From contig NZ_SMFL01000005.1 of assembly GCF_004349265.1 (NCBI RefSeq), positions 558,301 through 622,300 on the forward strand: DNA of 64,000 nucleotides. Direction: 5' to 3'. Shown in pieces: positions 45,201-54,144 of this stretch. Under the pieces are notes generated by a model. It made no database searches. It was given only the letters and a program-made list of their open reading frames with translations, and was not told the DNA's origin. A program made the position numbers and the translations under genes. The DNA comes from Dyadobacter psychrotolerans. Its GTDB lineage: Bacteria; Bacteroidota; Bacteroidia; Cytophagales; Spirosomataceae. Every line of letters starts with the position of its first letter. Positions within the stretch are counted from its first letter, which is position 1.

Positions 45201-47111
45201 TTACAGCTGTTTTTGCAGGGGTAAGCTCACATAAAAAGTGCTGCCCTGTCCAAGGACACTTTCGGCTCGGATACTGCCATTGTTGAGCTCAATCAGATCC
45301 CGGCATATGGTTAGTCCCAAGCCTGTTCCTGACTCGTTTTGGGTTCCTTTTGTGCTTTGGATGTGTAAAGAAAATAGCTGATTCAACTGCACCGGACTCA
45401 GACCAACCCCACTGTCTTTGATGGTTAGAATAACTTCTTTGTCTGAGTTGTATGATTCGATACGGATGCTGCCTTGCGGGGCGGTGAATTTAACCGCGTT
45501 GGATAAAAGGTTTCTGATTACGATACGGATCATTTCTGCGTCGGCCCAGCCGGAAGTTTTTTCCAAATGACTAGTTGTTACAATCAGGTTCTTTTTACTG
45601 ACTTGGGTTTGCAGTTTTTCAATGCCATCGCTGACAAGACCAGCCAGATCAATATTTTCAGGATTGATCTGTACACCATTCATCTGCTTTTTAGACCAAA
45701 TCAAAAGGTTATCCATCATCCCCATTGTGCTGCGCACCGTGCGGTTGATCGATGGCAACAGACCCGTTATTTCTTCCTGACTGATCAATTGATGTTCCGT
45801 CAGTTCAAGTATACCGACAAATTCGGCAAACGGGCTGCGCAGATCGTGAGCGATGACAGAGAAAATTTTGGTTTTGACGCTGTTTGCTTCTTCAAGCTCG
45901 GTGTTTTGCCGGGCGATTTTGTAATTCAGATCCTGCAATTTATCATTGAGTTTGCGTAGTCTCAATAAGGCAAAAATAATGACGAACAACCCCAGCAGAG
46001 CCACGCCAATAATCAGGCGCTGATAAAAAATGACTTTGTCGTCTGTATTTTTCTCTGCAATCAACCGTGTTGTTTTTGCTTCATTTTGATCGACTTCGTA
46101 CTTGACATCATACAGGGCAATGATCTGGTTTTTGTTTTGATTGATGACGCTGTCTTTGATGAGCTGATATTTTTTTAAATTTCCCAGGGCGCTTTGAAAA
46201 TTGCCTGCAATCGAATCTAAAAGGTGATTTTTGTAAAAAATCAACGAAAGATCCTCACGACTTCCCAGTTTTGTGAGGGAGCTTTCACAAAGCTGGTAGA
46301 ACTTTCTGGCCTGCTGATAGTCTTTAAACTTAAAGGCTAAATCACCCATCAGCATATAAATAATCTGTGCTTCACGCGGGCTTACATTTTGACTTTGAAT
46401 AATCCCAAGCGCCTGATTACCCATTGAAAGCGCCTGGTCAAACTGCTGTCTTGCCATTTGCAGCGATGCGGTTTGATACAATGAAGTTACAATCCACCTG
46501 TAGTCTTTTGATTTGTCTGCATGCTTTTTAATACGATCATAATAAAGCGATGCCTTACCATATTGTTTAAGATCCTCATAGCAGGCTCCGGTATTAGACC
46601 AGATGGTGTAACGTATCGGATTTTGCCTCTCACCCAGGATTGTTTCTGATCTTAAAAAGTAGGGCAGCGCCTTTTTGTAATCTTTTACGGAAGCATAAAA
46701 GCAGCCGATGTAATTGACGACCCCGGCAATATTTGCCGAATCTTTTAATGATGAGAAAATCGAAAGAGATGCATTCAGATATTTCAGTGAGGTTACATCT
46801 CCGTGAATCAGCATATAAAACAAAGCCATGTTCTTATAGGCAACGGCCTGGCCGCGTCTGTAAGACAGCTTCTCGGAAAGTAAAAGGGCCTGCTGGCTGT
46901 AAGTATTAAAGTCTTTTACGCTGTAAGAGTAGCTTTGGTAGGCCAAATCATTGAGCAAAATAACTTTATTGGTATCCTGATTTTTACTGGTTTGTAAAAG
47001 CGACCGAAGTGAATCCCGACGGCTAGACTGGCCGCAGACATGTAAGAAAGACGAACTGGAAAGCAACAGCACTGCCAGAAGCAGTCTTACCTTGTTTACA
47101 AAGGATTGCAT
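45201..47111 (-). CDS. TPR-domain hybrid-less sensor histidine kinase
   Basis: This 636-aa kinase has a signal peptide or N-terminal helix (about 8-27), TPR repeats over about 50-320, one membrane helix at about 362-382 ('LIIGVALLGLFVIIFALLRL') and a short coiled coil. HisKA follows with phospho-acceptor His422 in 'FSVIAHDLRSPF', then HATPase_c with 'RIVIRNLLSNAVKFT' (N box), 'IKDSGVGLSP' (G1) and 'GTGLGLTICRDLI' (G2). There is no receiver domain. It belongs to the HisKA class, unlike the LytS-type kinase at 13.9 kb. No regulator is adjacent, so the partner is unknown. Confidence 0.92.
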   Translation of the reverse strand: MQSFVNKVRLLLAVLLLSSSSFLHVCGQSSRRDSLRSLLQTSKNQDTNKVILLNDLAYQSYSYSVKDFNTYSQQALLLSEKLSYRRGQAVAYKNMALFYMLIHGDVTSLKYLNASLSIFSSLKDSANIAGVVNYIGCFYASVKDYKKALPYFLRSETILGERQNPIRYTIWSNTGACYEDLKQYGKASLYYDRIKKHADKSKDYRWIVTSLYQTASLQMARQQFDQALSMGNQALGIIQSQNVSPREAQIIYMLMGDLAFKFKDYQQARKFYQLCESSLTKLGSREDLSLIFYKNHLLDSIAGNFQSALGNLKKYQLIKDSVINQNKNQIIALYDVKYEVDQNEAKTTRLIAEKNTDDKVIFYQRLIIGVALLGLFVIIFALLRLRKLNDKLQDLNYKIARQNTELEEANSVKTKIFSVIAHDLRSPFAEFVGILELTEHQLISQEEITGLLPSINRTVRSTMGMMDNLLIWSKKQMNGVQINPENIDLAGLVSDGIEKLQTQVSKKNLIVTTSHLEKTSGWADAEMIRIVIRNLLSNAVKFTAPQGSIRIESYNSDKEVILTIKDSGVGLSPVQLNQLFSLHIQSTKGTQNESGTGLGLTICRDLIELNNGSIRAESVLGQGSTFYVSLPLQKQL

Positions 47112-48206
47112 AAGTTGAATTGTGCAGGCAACGTATTTTTAACAAAATTGGGTTTTTTGATGGGAATTACAAGCAGCTTTGCTGTTAATAGTTCACCTGA
47201 TTTGCCCCTCTGCGCCGGAGTAGGAGGCCTGTTTGCCAAGGTGGTCCGCTGTCTTTAAGTAGATAAATAATTTTGAATGTGAAGAAAAAGCAGGTGCAGT
47301 TTTAAAAAAGAGATAAATGTGCCACAAGTATACTAATGGGCACAATAATTTCTACTGTAAAATGCCAGATTAAAAAAATTTTAATCTGGAAACCGGAATT
47401 TTTTTTACGCCGGAAAAATTGATCTAATGCTCCGGCAGACCAGCGATCTAAGTTTTAGAAGAGGTTTTTCTTTCCATTGAATTTTGCGGCATTGCCTGGC
47501 AACGGTTTTATGATTTACAAATTTTTTTAAATCATATTTAATTTTTAATATATTGTTTTTCAGGTACATATGAAAGTACTGATGTTATTTTCAAAATGTA
47601 GCGCTGCCTAAAAAAATGGTTAATCATTCGTTTTGGCGTGGCAAAACCAGCCGGTTTCAAACGGATAAATAGGGTTATTTGTCATGTAACCGTAATTAAC
47701 ATTTTCGTAAACAAAAGGACGAAATGGTCAACAGGTAACAAAGTTTATCCTTCTGAGTTGTAAGAAGGATTTTGCCATTTTTAGAGATCAAAATAAATCG
47801 TTTAATTTACTGAACAGTTATTCGATGTAAATCGTATTGCCCCTAACAATTTGAAATTATCGCTCATGTTTTCGCTGAGTTTTTTTACCCAATCCTCTGG
47901 CCCGGTGACGTTTGCCAGGCTAATCTGTGAGCGCTTACAGACTGGCAGAAACAATGTATTGTTATCTGCATTTTTTGAAAGCACTGCTGCAAACGCTTAT
48001 AGATTGTCTGTGGCTAATGACAGTTAAGCAGTTTCTTCCATCACATTTTCCTGACCACAAATCGAATTTACCGGCTTGAGAAAAAATCTGTAAAGATGGC
48101 GTTCGTGCAACACGAATTTAACCGATTACATCATCTTGTGATTAAGCCTGTAAACTTCTGCGTTTTGTCAACCGGAAAGTAATTTCCAGTGTATCGTTTT
48201 AGATCG
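47112..48206. other. ~1.1-kb intergenic region without supported genes
   Basis: It separates two divergently transcribed units and must hold both promoters. A 60-codon minus-strand frame at 47802-47984 contains a helix-like 'DWVKKLSENMSDNFKLLG' and could be a gene relic, but there is too little to call it. The rest is AT-rich with poly-A/T tracts. There is no RNA gene or repeat I can support. Confidence 0.45.
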
Positions 48207-49091
48207 ATGGCCGGCTGCGTTGTGTTCTCAGCAACCCTTTTTGGATTTTTTGTCTCAAATTTTACCAGATTTCTATTGGAAAAATTATACTATAAAAGTT
48301 TGCTTCGTAAGATAGGCGTTGCCCCGAAAAACAAAAATCCTTACGGCTGGTTTGGTGATTACCCGTCCTGGGAAGCTGCCAGCGCGGATACAGCCGGGTA
48401 TCAACAGGCCAATATTTTAGAGAAAACAAAACAGTCACTGAGCCGGATCAAATCCGGACAAGCGGTCTATGAACGGGATTCTGTATTGTTTTCTCAGAAA
48501 GAATATCCTTATCCGCTGATCAGCTGTCTTCTTCACATAGCTTCTGCTCACGGAAATACGCTTCACGTAGTTGATTTTGGAGGATCACTGGGAAGCAGCT
48601 TTTATCAGATCAAAGATTTTTTGACGCATCTGGAAAAGATCAGCTGGCATGTGGTTGAGCAGCCAAATTATGTAAGCTGTGGCAAAGCGGAGTTTGAAGA
48701 TGACATACTTAAATTTGACTATACCCTAAAAGACGGTATCAAGGCCTGCAGGCCCCATGTCGTTCTGCTCTCAAGCGTGGTGCAATATCTGCCCGAGCCG
48801 CACCGCTTTCTTTCCGAATTAGCTCGTCAGGGTGTGGAGTATATTATATTCGACCGGACCTCGTTTGCCGATTCCGGTAAGGACCGCCTTACGGTTCAGC
48901 ATGTGAACCCTTCGATTTACCAGGCTTCATATCCGTGCTGGTTTTTCAATCAGGATGATTTTCTCAGACATTTCGATCAGTACAGCATTCTTGCTGAGTT
49001 TAGCTCCTATGTGCCCAGCGAGACCATACTTTGTATTGATGGAAAACCACAGGCTAAAGACAAAGGTTTTTTTCTCAAAATCAAACCATGA
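48207..49091 (+). CDS. TIGR04325-type putative methyltransferase
   Basis: I choose ATG 48207 over the GTG at 48189. The 294-aa protein has an N-terminal hydrophobic stretch (about 3-20) and the family string 'YGWFGDYPSWEAASADTAGY', then 'AVYERDSVLF' and a SAM-binding-like 'LHVVDFGGSLGSSFYQ' (G-G-S-L-G). 'VVLLSSVVQYLPEP' marks the post-IV strand. Members occur in surface-polysaccharide clusters; the acceptor is unknown. It is the first gene of a five-gene plus-strand cluster and overlaps the next by 4 bp (ATGA). Confidence 0.82.
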   Translation: MAGCVVFSATLFGFFVSNFTRFLLEKLYYKSLLRKIGVAPKNKNPYGWFGDYPSWEAASADTAGYQQANILEKTKQSLSRIKSGQAVYERDSVLFSQKEYPYPLISCLLHIASAHGNTLHVVDFGGSLGSSFYQIKDFLTHLEKISWHVVEQPNYVSCGKAEFEDDILKFDYTLKDGIKACRPHVVLLSSVVQYLPEPHRFLSELARQGVEYIIFDRTSFADSGKDRLTVQHVNPSIYQASYPCWFFNQDDFLRHFDQYSILAEFSSYVPSETILCIDGKPQAKDKGFFLKIKP

Positions 49092-50110
49092 TTAATTTTT
49101 GTACCCTTTTTAATTCGACTTATCTGACCCGCGGGCTGGCGATGTATGATTCGCTGGAAAAAAAATGTGCAGATTTTCATCTGTATATCATCGCTTTCGA
49201 TCAGTGCTGTTACGATACGCTAAGCGATTTGCAGCTGAAAAGAGCCACGGTGATATCACTTGATGCGTTTGAAGATAAAGAGTTGTTGGCCGTCAAACCT
49301 ACGCGCACACCGACTGAGTATTGCTGGACCTGCACGCCGGCAAGTCTGGATTATTGTATTAAAAGGTTCGATCTTGAAAGCTGCACTTATATTGACGCTG
49401 ATCTTTTGTTTTTTTCTGATCCGGAGGTTTTAATTGAGGAAATGGCAGACAGCTCTGTGCTGATTACCGAGCATCGGTATACACCGCAGTACGACCAGAC
49501 TGAGCTAAGCGGAAAATATTGCGTGCAATTTGTTTGTATCAAAAACGACAGCCGTGGTCAGAAGGTTTTACAATGGTGGAAGCAGGCTTGTCTGGATTGG
49601 TGTTATAACCGTGCGGAGGACAATAAGTTCGGGGATCAGAAGTATCTTGACGACTGGTGCACCCGTTTTGAAGGTGTGCATGAATTGCAGCATCTGGGTG
49701 GGGGAGTAGCTCCCTGGAATATGCAGCAGTACCGCTTTGAAAAACACTCAGGTCATCTGATAGGAACTCAGATCAGCACCGGCATAAACTTTGATGTTGT
49801 CTTTTTTCACTTTCATAATTTCCGCTGCTTTAAAACCAATGTGTTTATTCCCGCAGGCCCTTATCAGCTTAACGAAAACCTGTTGACACTGATCTACGGA
49901 TCTTATATCAATAGCCTGCAAAAGATTAATTCGCTTTTAAGACAAAAAAGTCCCATTCAGATCGGGGTTTATCAGGAGGCGCTTACTGTAAAAAAGGTCT
50001 TTTATTCTCCTAAACGCGTTTTCCTTCTCTACATGAAGGGCAGTTTCAGAAATTACTATCATCAATCCTATTTCGCAAAACGTCAGTATGGCCTATCAAA
50101 TCAGTCTTAA
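49088..50110 (+). CDS. Glycosyltransferase, GT8-like fold
   Basis: This 340-aa cytosolic protein starts within the stop of the methyltransferase gene (ATGA overlap). 'INFCTLFNSTYLTRGLAMYD' opens a Rossmann-like domain. The D-x-D metal/nucleotide-sugar motif is 'YIDADLLFFSD' (Asp103, Asp105), and 'LQHLGGGVAPWNM' and 'VFFHFHNFRC' follow, similar to GT8-like or DUF-type nucleotide-diphospho-sugar transferases. It probably adds a sugar during surface-polysaccharide assembly. It overlaps the next gene by 23 bp, implying translational coupling. Confidence 0.75.
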   Translation: MINFCTLFNSTYLTRGLAMYDSLEKKCADFHLYIIAFDQCCYDTLSDLQLKRATVISLDAFEDKELLAVKPTRTPTEYCWTCTPASLDYCIKRFDLESCTYIDADLLFFSDPEVLIEEMADSSVLITEHRYTPQYDQTELSGKYCVQFVCIKNDSRGQKVLQWWKQACLDWCYNRAEDNKFGDQKYLDDWCTRFEGVHELQHLGGGVAPWNMQQYRFEKHSGHLIGTQISTGINFDVVFFHFHNFRCFKTNVFIPAGPYQLNENLLTLIYGSYINSLQKINSLLRQKSPIQIGVYQEALTVKKVFYSPKRVFLLYMKGSFRNYYHQSYFAKRQYGLSNQS

Positions 50111-50507
50111 AACTTTCACCGACGCCAGAGGAAATCTCACGGTTATCGAGCGCGTTATACCGTTTGCCATCAAGCGCATATTCTACATTTATGGTGTCGA
50201 TGATTCGGTGCGCGGAGGGCATCGTCATCACAAAACTGTGCAGGCAGCTGTATGCGTGCAGGGTAGCTGTATCATTTCCAATAATGATGGTACTAAAATG
50301 GAAACCTTTGCACTCGACTCGCCGGATAAGTGCCTGGTGCTAAACCCAAATGACTGGCATCAGATGTTTGAATTTAGTCCGGATGCAATACTGATGGTTT
50401 TTGCTTCCGAGCATTTCGATGCAGACGATTACATCTACGAGCCATACCCGGTTACAATGCAGACAATGGCAAACACCAGGGAGCTGCTAAGCGTTGAATA
50501 TGCCTGA
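50088..50507 (+). CDS. FdtA/QdtA-like cupin (dTDP-sugar 3,4-ketoisomerase family)
   Basis: This is a 139-aa single cupin domain. 'FTDARGNLTVIE', 'VRGGHRHHKTVQAAVCVQGS' and 'CLVLNPNDWHQMFEF' are the WxcM/FdtA signatures. The R-G-x-H-x-H-H segment supplies the active-site histidines. Relatives isomerise dTDP-4-keto-6-deoxyglucose to the 3-keto form, leading to 3-amino sugars such as Fuc3NAc or Qui3NAc. No aminotransferase is seen in this window, so the pathway would have to be completed elsewhere, or this is a non-catalytic WxcM-like member. Confidence 0.87.
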   Translation: MAYQISLKTFTDARGNLTVIERVIPFAIKRIFYIYGVDDSVRGGHRHHKTVQAAVCVQGSCIISNNDGTKMETFALDSPDKCLVLNPNDWHQMFEFSPDAILMVFASEHFDADDYIYEPYPVTMQTMANTRELLSVEYA

Positions 50508-50510
50508 GCG

Positions 50511-51290
50511 ATGAAACTAACCATTATCACTGTCAATCTCAACAACCGGGATGGTCTGAAAAAAACCATTACATCCGTGCTTGGGCAAAGCTTTCAGGAT
50601 TTTGAATACATCATCGTAGACGGAGGCTCAACAGACGGAAGTGTTGAGGTGATTAAAGAACAGCAGACAGGTTGTTGCCGGTGGGTTAGTGAGGCGGACA
50701 AAGGAATATACCATGCGATGAATAAGGGAATTAAAATGGCAAACTCTGAATACCTGCTTTTTTTGAATAGCGGCGATTTTCTGCTTGATCAGCATACGCT
50801 AAGTCAGGCTGCCGGCCAGCTCGATGGGGTTGAAATTGTCTATGGAAATCTGAGAGTAGGGCATAAAGATACTTACAGGGATAGTTTGTATCCGGCGAAA
50901 CTGACATTTTCTTATTTCATCTCCAAGTCCTTACCGCATCCGTCCACATTTATAAAAAGCACCCTTTTTCAAAGAGCAGGCATTTATGATCAGAATATGA
51001 AAATCTGCGCCGACTGGGCCTTTTTTGTGCGCTCTATCGGTCTTTTTAAAGCCAGCTACAAACATATCTGCCAGACTGTTTCGGTATTTAACACAGATGG
51101 CATCAGCAGTTCACCGAGCAGCCGCCAGCTTATGCAGCAGGAGAAAATGAATCTTTTAAAAGACGATTTTTCATTTTTTGAGACGGACTATGAGAGCTAT
51201 CTGGATATGAAAGAAAACATCGATGCTTTAAGAAGGTCCAAGCCGTACAAAATCCTTAAGTTTCTGGGCCTGCCCAAGTATCAGGCCTGA
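50511..51290 (+). CDS. Family 2 glycosyltransferase (WcaE-like)
   Basis: This 259-aa protein has a GT-A fold. 'LTIITVNLNNRDGLKKTITS', 'IIVDGGSTDGS' (35-44), 'ADKGIYHAMNKGI' and 'LFLNSGDFLLD' (84-93) are the string of motifs seen in WcaE/colanic-acid-type GT2 enzymes, where N-S-G-D replaces a strict D-x-D. It is expected to transfer a sugar to a growing lipid-linked oligosaccharide. It starts 3 bp after the cupin stop, so it is in the same operon. Confidence 0.9.
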   Translation: MKLTIITVNLNNRDGLKKTITSVLGQSFQDFEYIIVDGGSTDGSVEVIKEQQTGCCRWVSEADKGIYHAMNKGIKMANSEYLLFLNSGDFLLDQHTLSQAAGQLDGVEIVYGNLRVGHKDTYRDSLYPAKLTFSYFISKSLPHPSTFIKSTLFQRAGIYDQNMKICADWAFFVRSIGLFKASYKHICQTVSVFNTDGISSSPSSRQLMQQEKMNLLKDDFSFFETDYESYLDMKENIDALRRSKPYKILKFLGLPKYQA

Positions 51291-51364
51291 GAGCCAAAGT
51301 TGATTATCAGACACAAACACGTAAACGATTCCTGTATAGATATTTAAACGTATACCAACTCATT

Positions 51365-52279
51365 ATGTATCAGCCATTAATCAGCATTATTATACCCTGC
51401 TATAATAACAGAAATTTTATACTTGAAGCGATTGACTCAGCCTTAAACCAAACTTATCCTCATATTGAAGTCATTGTGGTAGACGATGGATCGACGGATC
51501 ATTCTTATGAATTTGTCGCAGATAATATGAAAGACCAAGGTAACCTGCATCTGATCAGACAGGAAAATCAGGGGCCGGCAGGAGCGCGAAATACCGGATT
51601 TAATCTGGCTGGTGGAGATTTTCTGGTTTTTCTGGATGGTGATGATATTCTTCACCGGGAGTATGTTGAAAATTGCTACCGGGAGTATGTCAATAATCCT
51701 GAATTGAATATTGTTTACTGCGATGTAGAGCTCTTTGAAAACAAAACGGGCCCGTGGAAACTCAAACCTTTCTCACCTGAAACGATCCTTCTTTACAATT
51801 CTATACCGGTATTTGCCATGATACGCTCATGCGTTTTTCAGCAAATAGGAAGATACGATACTGAACTCCGATGTGCAGAAGACTGGGAGCTTTGGATCAG
51901 GATCCTGCAACAGTATGAAGGCGTTTATAAAATTCCGAAGGTGCTTTACTATTATCGTAAGAGAAACGAGAAAACGTCGATAACCGACTACGATAAAATT
52001 TATAATTTCCGTCATGACGCGCTTTTGTATATATACATTAAGCATCAGCAGGTTTACCGCGATAGCAATCTGGATATGACCAATTTGTTTTCCTGCGCGG
52101 TTTACAAGGAAAGATACTACAATGAATGGTACCGAAAACTCTTTTACCGGCTTTTCAAAAGAAGAAAATACGCTGAAATCTACAACAAAAAACAAGCGCT
52201 CACAGCGGATAACAATGCAGATTGGTATGCCCCTTTGAATGAGTTGAAAGCAGCTCTGGGGCTGACTGTAAGGGCATAA
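51365..52279 (+). CDS. Family 2 glycosyltransferase
   Basis: This 304-aa GT-A enzyme has 'ISIIIPCYNNRNFILEAIDS', the nucleotide-binding 'VVDDGSTDHS' (39-48), 'QGPAGARNTGFNLAGGDFLV' and the D-x-D equivalent 'FLDGDDIL' (89-96). 'CAEDWELWIRI' is the acceptor-side motif. It lies 74 bp after the previous GT gene and closes the polysaccharide cluster. It is similar to, but clearly distinct from, the preceding GT2. No flippase or polymerase gene is present in the window. Confidence 0.9.
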   Translation: MYQPLISIIIPCYNNRNFILEAIDSALNQTYPHIEVIVVDDGSTDHSYEFVADNMKDQGNLHLIRQENQGPAGARNTGFNLAGGDFLVFLDGDDILHREYVENCYREYVNNPELNIVYCDVELFENKTGPWKLKPFSPETILLYNSIPVFAMIRSCVFQQIGRYDTELRCAEDWELWIRILQQYEGVYKIPKVLYYYRKRNEKTSITDYDKIYNFRHDALLYIYIKHQQVYRDSNLDMTNLFSCAVYKERYYNEWYRKLFYRLFKRRKYAEIYNKKQALTADNNADWYAPLNELKAALGLTVRA

Positions 52280-52514
52280 AAGAGCAGCATACAGTTAGTC
52301 TTTTAGGAAAGAAAATCTTTTGGTATGAGATTCTTTACCATTCAGCCGCAGAGGTCTGTAGTTAAAGTCCGTATGGCGAAAGTGGGAAAACAAATGTCTT
52401 AATGCGGGTAGTCTGAGGGTTAAATAGCAGATTTCAACAAGCTTTAAGTTAAATCCCAAATTTACAGCACCCAGAATTGATGCTAAGCAAAGCGGATTGT
52501 CAGCGCTGTTTTAT

Positions 52515-52613
52515 TTAAAAAAGGATATAAAAAAGAATCATTGCGAACGACCAGATGATCAAAATCACAATCTCGGTCCGGGAGAGTTTTTCAGAGTTGG
52601 GAGCTTTTTGCAT
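52515..52613 (-). CDS. 32-aa single-helix membrane microprotein
   Basis: ATG 52613-52611 opens a frame to TAA 52517-52515. A polar basic/acidic head (M-Q-K-A-P-N-S-E-K-L-S-R-T-E) is followed by a hydrophobic helix 'IVILIIWSFAMILFYILF'. The layout is what one expects of a small membrane peptide and is unlikely by chance in an otherwise empty 413-bp gap (52280-52692). It is too short to assign; conservation in relatives is not known to me. Confidence 0.45.
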   Translation of the reverse strand: MQKAPNSEKLSRTEIVILIIWSFAMILFYILF

Positions 52614-52692
52614 TTTATTTAAGGCTTATACGGAAAAAATGGGAGCACGGCCTGTTCATAGTTATGGGCCGTGCCCGGCTTGCGAACCCGTA

Positions 52693-53067
52693 TCAGTTTA
52701 CGTTTAAGATTTCAAACCGTTTCATTCCGGCCGGCATTTTCCATTCCACTTTTTCACCCTTGCACAAACCGATTAAAGCAGCGCCCATGGGGGTGAGTAC
52801 GGAGATTTTTTTTTGAGTAATATCGGCCAACGCGGGCATTACGATGGAAAATTCCAATACTTTGTCTGTAATCAGCTCTCTGACCTGTACTGTGGAATTT
52901 AAACGGATACTTCCAGCTGGCAGCTCATCATTTTCTACCACGATGGCTCTGTTAAGCTCATAGGATAATGACATTTCATTGTTACTGGCTGAGAGGTTTT
53001 CTGCGAATTGTTTTAGCAAGCGAAAATCGTCTTCGCTGAGTATTACCTGATTTTTTTGACTGGTCAT
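52693..53067 (-). CDS. GreA/GreB C-terminal-like (Rnk-type) protein
   Basis: This 124-aa protein lacks the GreA N-terminal coiled coil and has a short helical start followed by an FKBP-like beta domain: 'RAIVVENDELPAGSIRLNST', 'ITQKKISVLTPMGAALIGLC', 'KGEKVEWKMPAGMKRFEIL'. 'SPLGxALIG' is the typical Gre/Rnk turn. Such proteins bind RNA polymerase or act as nucleoside-diphosphate-kinase regulators. A paralogue lies 260 bp upstream on the same strand. Confidence 0.87.
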   Translation of the reverse strand: MTSQKNQVILSEDDFRLLKQFAENLSASNNEMSLSYELNRAIVVENDELPAGSIRLNSTVQVRELITDKVLEFSIVMPALADITQKKISVLTPMGAALIGLCKGEKVEWKMPAGMKRFEILNVN

Positions 53068-53329
53068 AATTATTAGAATTGATCGCCGCGTACTGTGAAA
53101 TGTAGTGCAAGTTTATGGGTGCATAGGCTTTGATTTGATCCGGAAAATCTGCTGCATCGCAGCAAAACTGGCAAACGATTTAAATCAAGAATTAAAACTT
53201 TGGTATGATCAATACCAGGCTGTATCCCGAACTGGCATTAAGATAGCCCCAGGGTTCAGGTCAGAAAGGTCTTATTAGAGGAATAAAAATGTTTGTACTG
53301 TGTATTAACCATTGCTGTGATTGTGTTTT

Positions 53330-53710
53330 CTAATAACTGACGTCGATGATTTCGTAAAGCCGTTTTACACCTTTGGCTGTTAGTTCTATCTTCTCTGTTT
53401 TACAAAGGCCGATTAAGGCTGACCCAAGCGGATCCAGCACTGAAATTTTGTTTTCATTTGAACTAGCCTGCCCGGGAAGAACGATTTTCAATTCTGTCAA
53501 CCGATTATCGGGCCAGGACCTTATTTTGATTGCGGCTCCTAGACGAACGCAGCTGCAAGGCAATATCGTCTCTTCCACGACGATCGCCTCATTCAATGCC
53601 CGCACAAGTGCGACTTGCCCTTCGAATTCCTGAGAAGAAAGCGGGCCGATGCATTGCTTTAAAGCAAAAAAATCTTCTTTCGTAAGTATGATAGGCGTAA
53701 TCTCCTGCAT
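53330..53710 (-). CDS. GreA/GreB C-terminal-like (Rnk-type) protein, second copy
   Basis: I start at ATG 53710 because the longer frame (53734) adds eight residues not matched in the paralogue. The 126-aa product lines up with the neighbour at 52693 across its length: 'ALNEAIVVEETILPCSCVRL', 'NENKISVLDPLGSALIGLCK', 'TEKIELTAKGVKRLYEIIDV'. The two have diverged well beyond recent duplication. It is closely followed upstream by a 115-aa gene (stop 53735), so these two may be co-transcribed. Confidence 0.83.
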   Translation of the reverse strand: MQEITPIILTKEDFFALKQCIGPLSSQEFEGQVALVRALNEAIVVEETILPCSCVRLGAAIKIRSWPDNRLTELKIVLPGQASSNENKISVLDPLGSALIGLCKTEKIELTAKGVKRLYEIIDVSY

Positions 53711-53734
53711 GAAAGTCAAATATATGCCTACCAA

Positions 53735-54082
53735 CTACCTGTAATTCTCAGACCAGAACCGTTCTGCAAAGATGCGTTCCTGACGCGATAGGCCCTGTTT
53801 GCCATTAATTACACGCCATAAAATGTTTATAATCCGTTGTGTCGTCGGTTTGGCTGACAGCGTATCCGCCGTTGGCTGCCGAAGTGAGTCAGCTGTGTTT
53901 CCCTGACCTTTGCCAAAAGCCATATTTTTCTGCATAAATCGCGTCAAGACAGATAAATCAACATTTCTGTGGAAATTGTCGTTTGTGCTAAGATTCTGTT
54001 TTTCAATTGTTTGAAAAACTGTATTCAACTCAGAAAGTGTGGGGTTTTCTAACTGAGGTACCATGATGTCTTTTGCGTTCAT
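53735..54082 (-). CDS. Unknown protein next to the DUF932-like gene
   Basis: This 115-aa polar protein is predicted helical and has no signal peptide or membrane helix. The C-terminus 'IINILWRVINGKQGLSRQER' with 'IFAERFWSENY' looks like a structured helical pair. The N-terminal part is Asn/Thr-rich. No family is recognised. It starts 62 bp downstream of the DUF932-like gene and ends 24 bp before the Rnk-like gene's ATG, consistent with one minus-strand unit from 55116 to 53330. Confidence 0.5.
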   Translation of the reverse strand: MNAKDIMVPQLENPTLSELNTVFQTIEKQNLSTNDNFHRNVDLSVLTRFMQKNMAFGKGQGNTADSLRQPTADTLSAKPTTQRIINILWRVINGKQGLSRQERIFAERFWSENYR

Positions 54083-54144
54083 AACTAAAACTTAATTAAT
54101 ACAATGGGTACTTTACAGAAATATATATTTACAGGACTTACATA

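Noticed and set aside
47802-47984. 60-codon minus-strand frame with a helix-like segment
   Set aside because: Too short, with no supporting neighbour or start signal; mentioned only within the intergenic entry.
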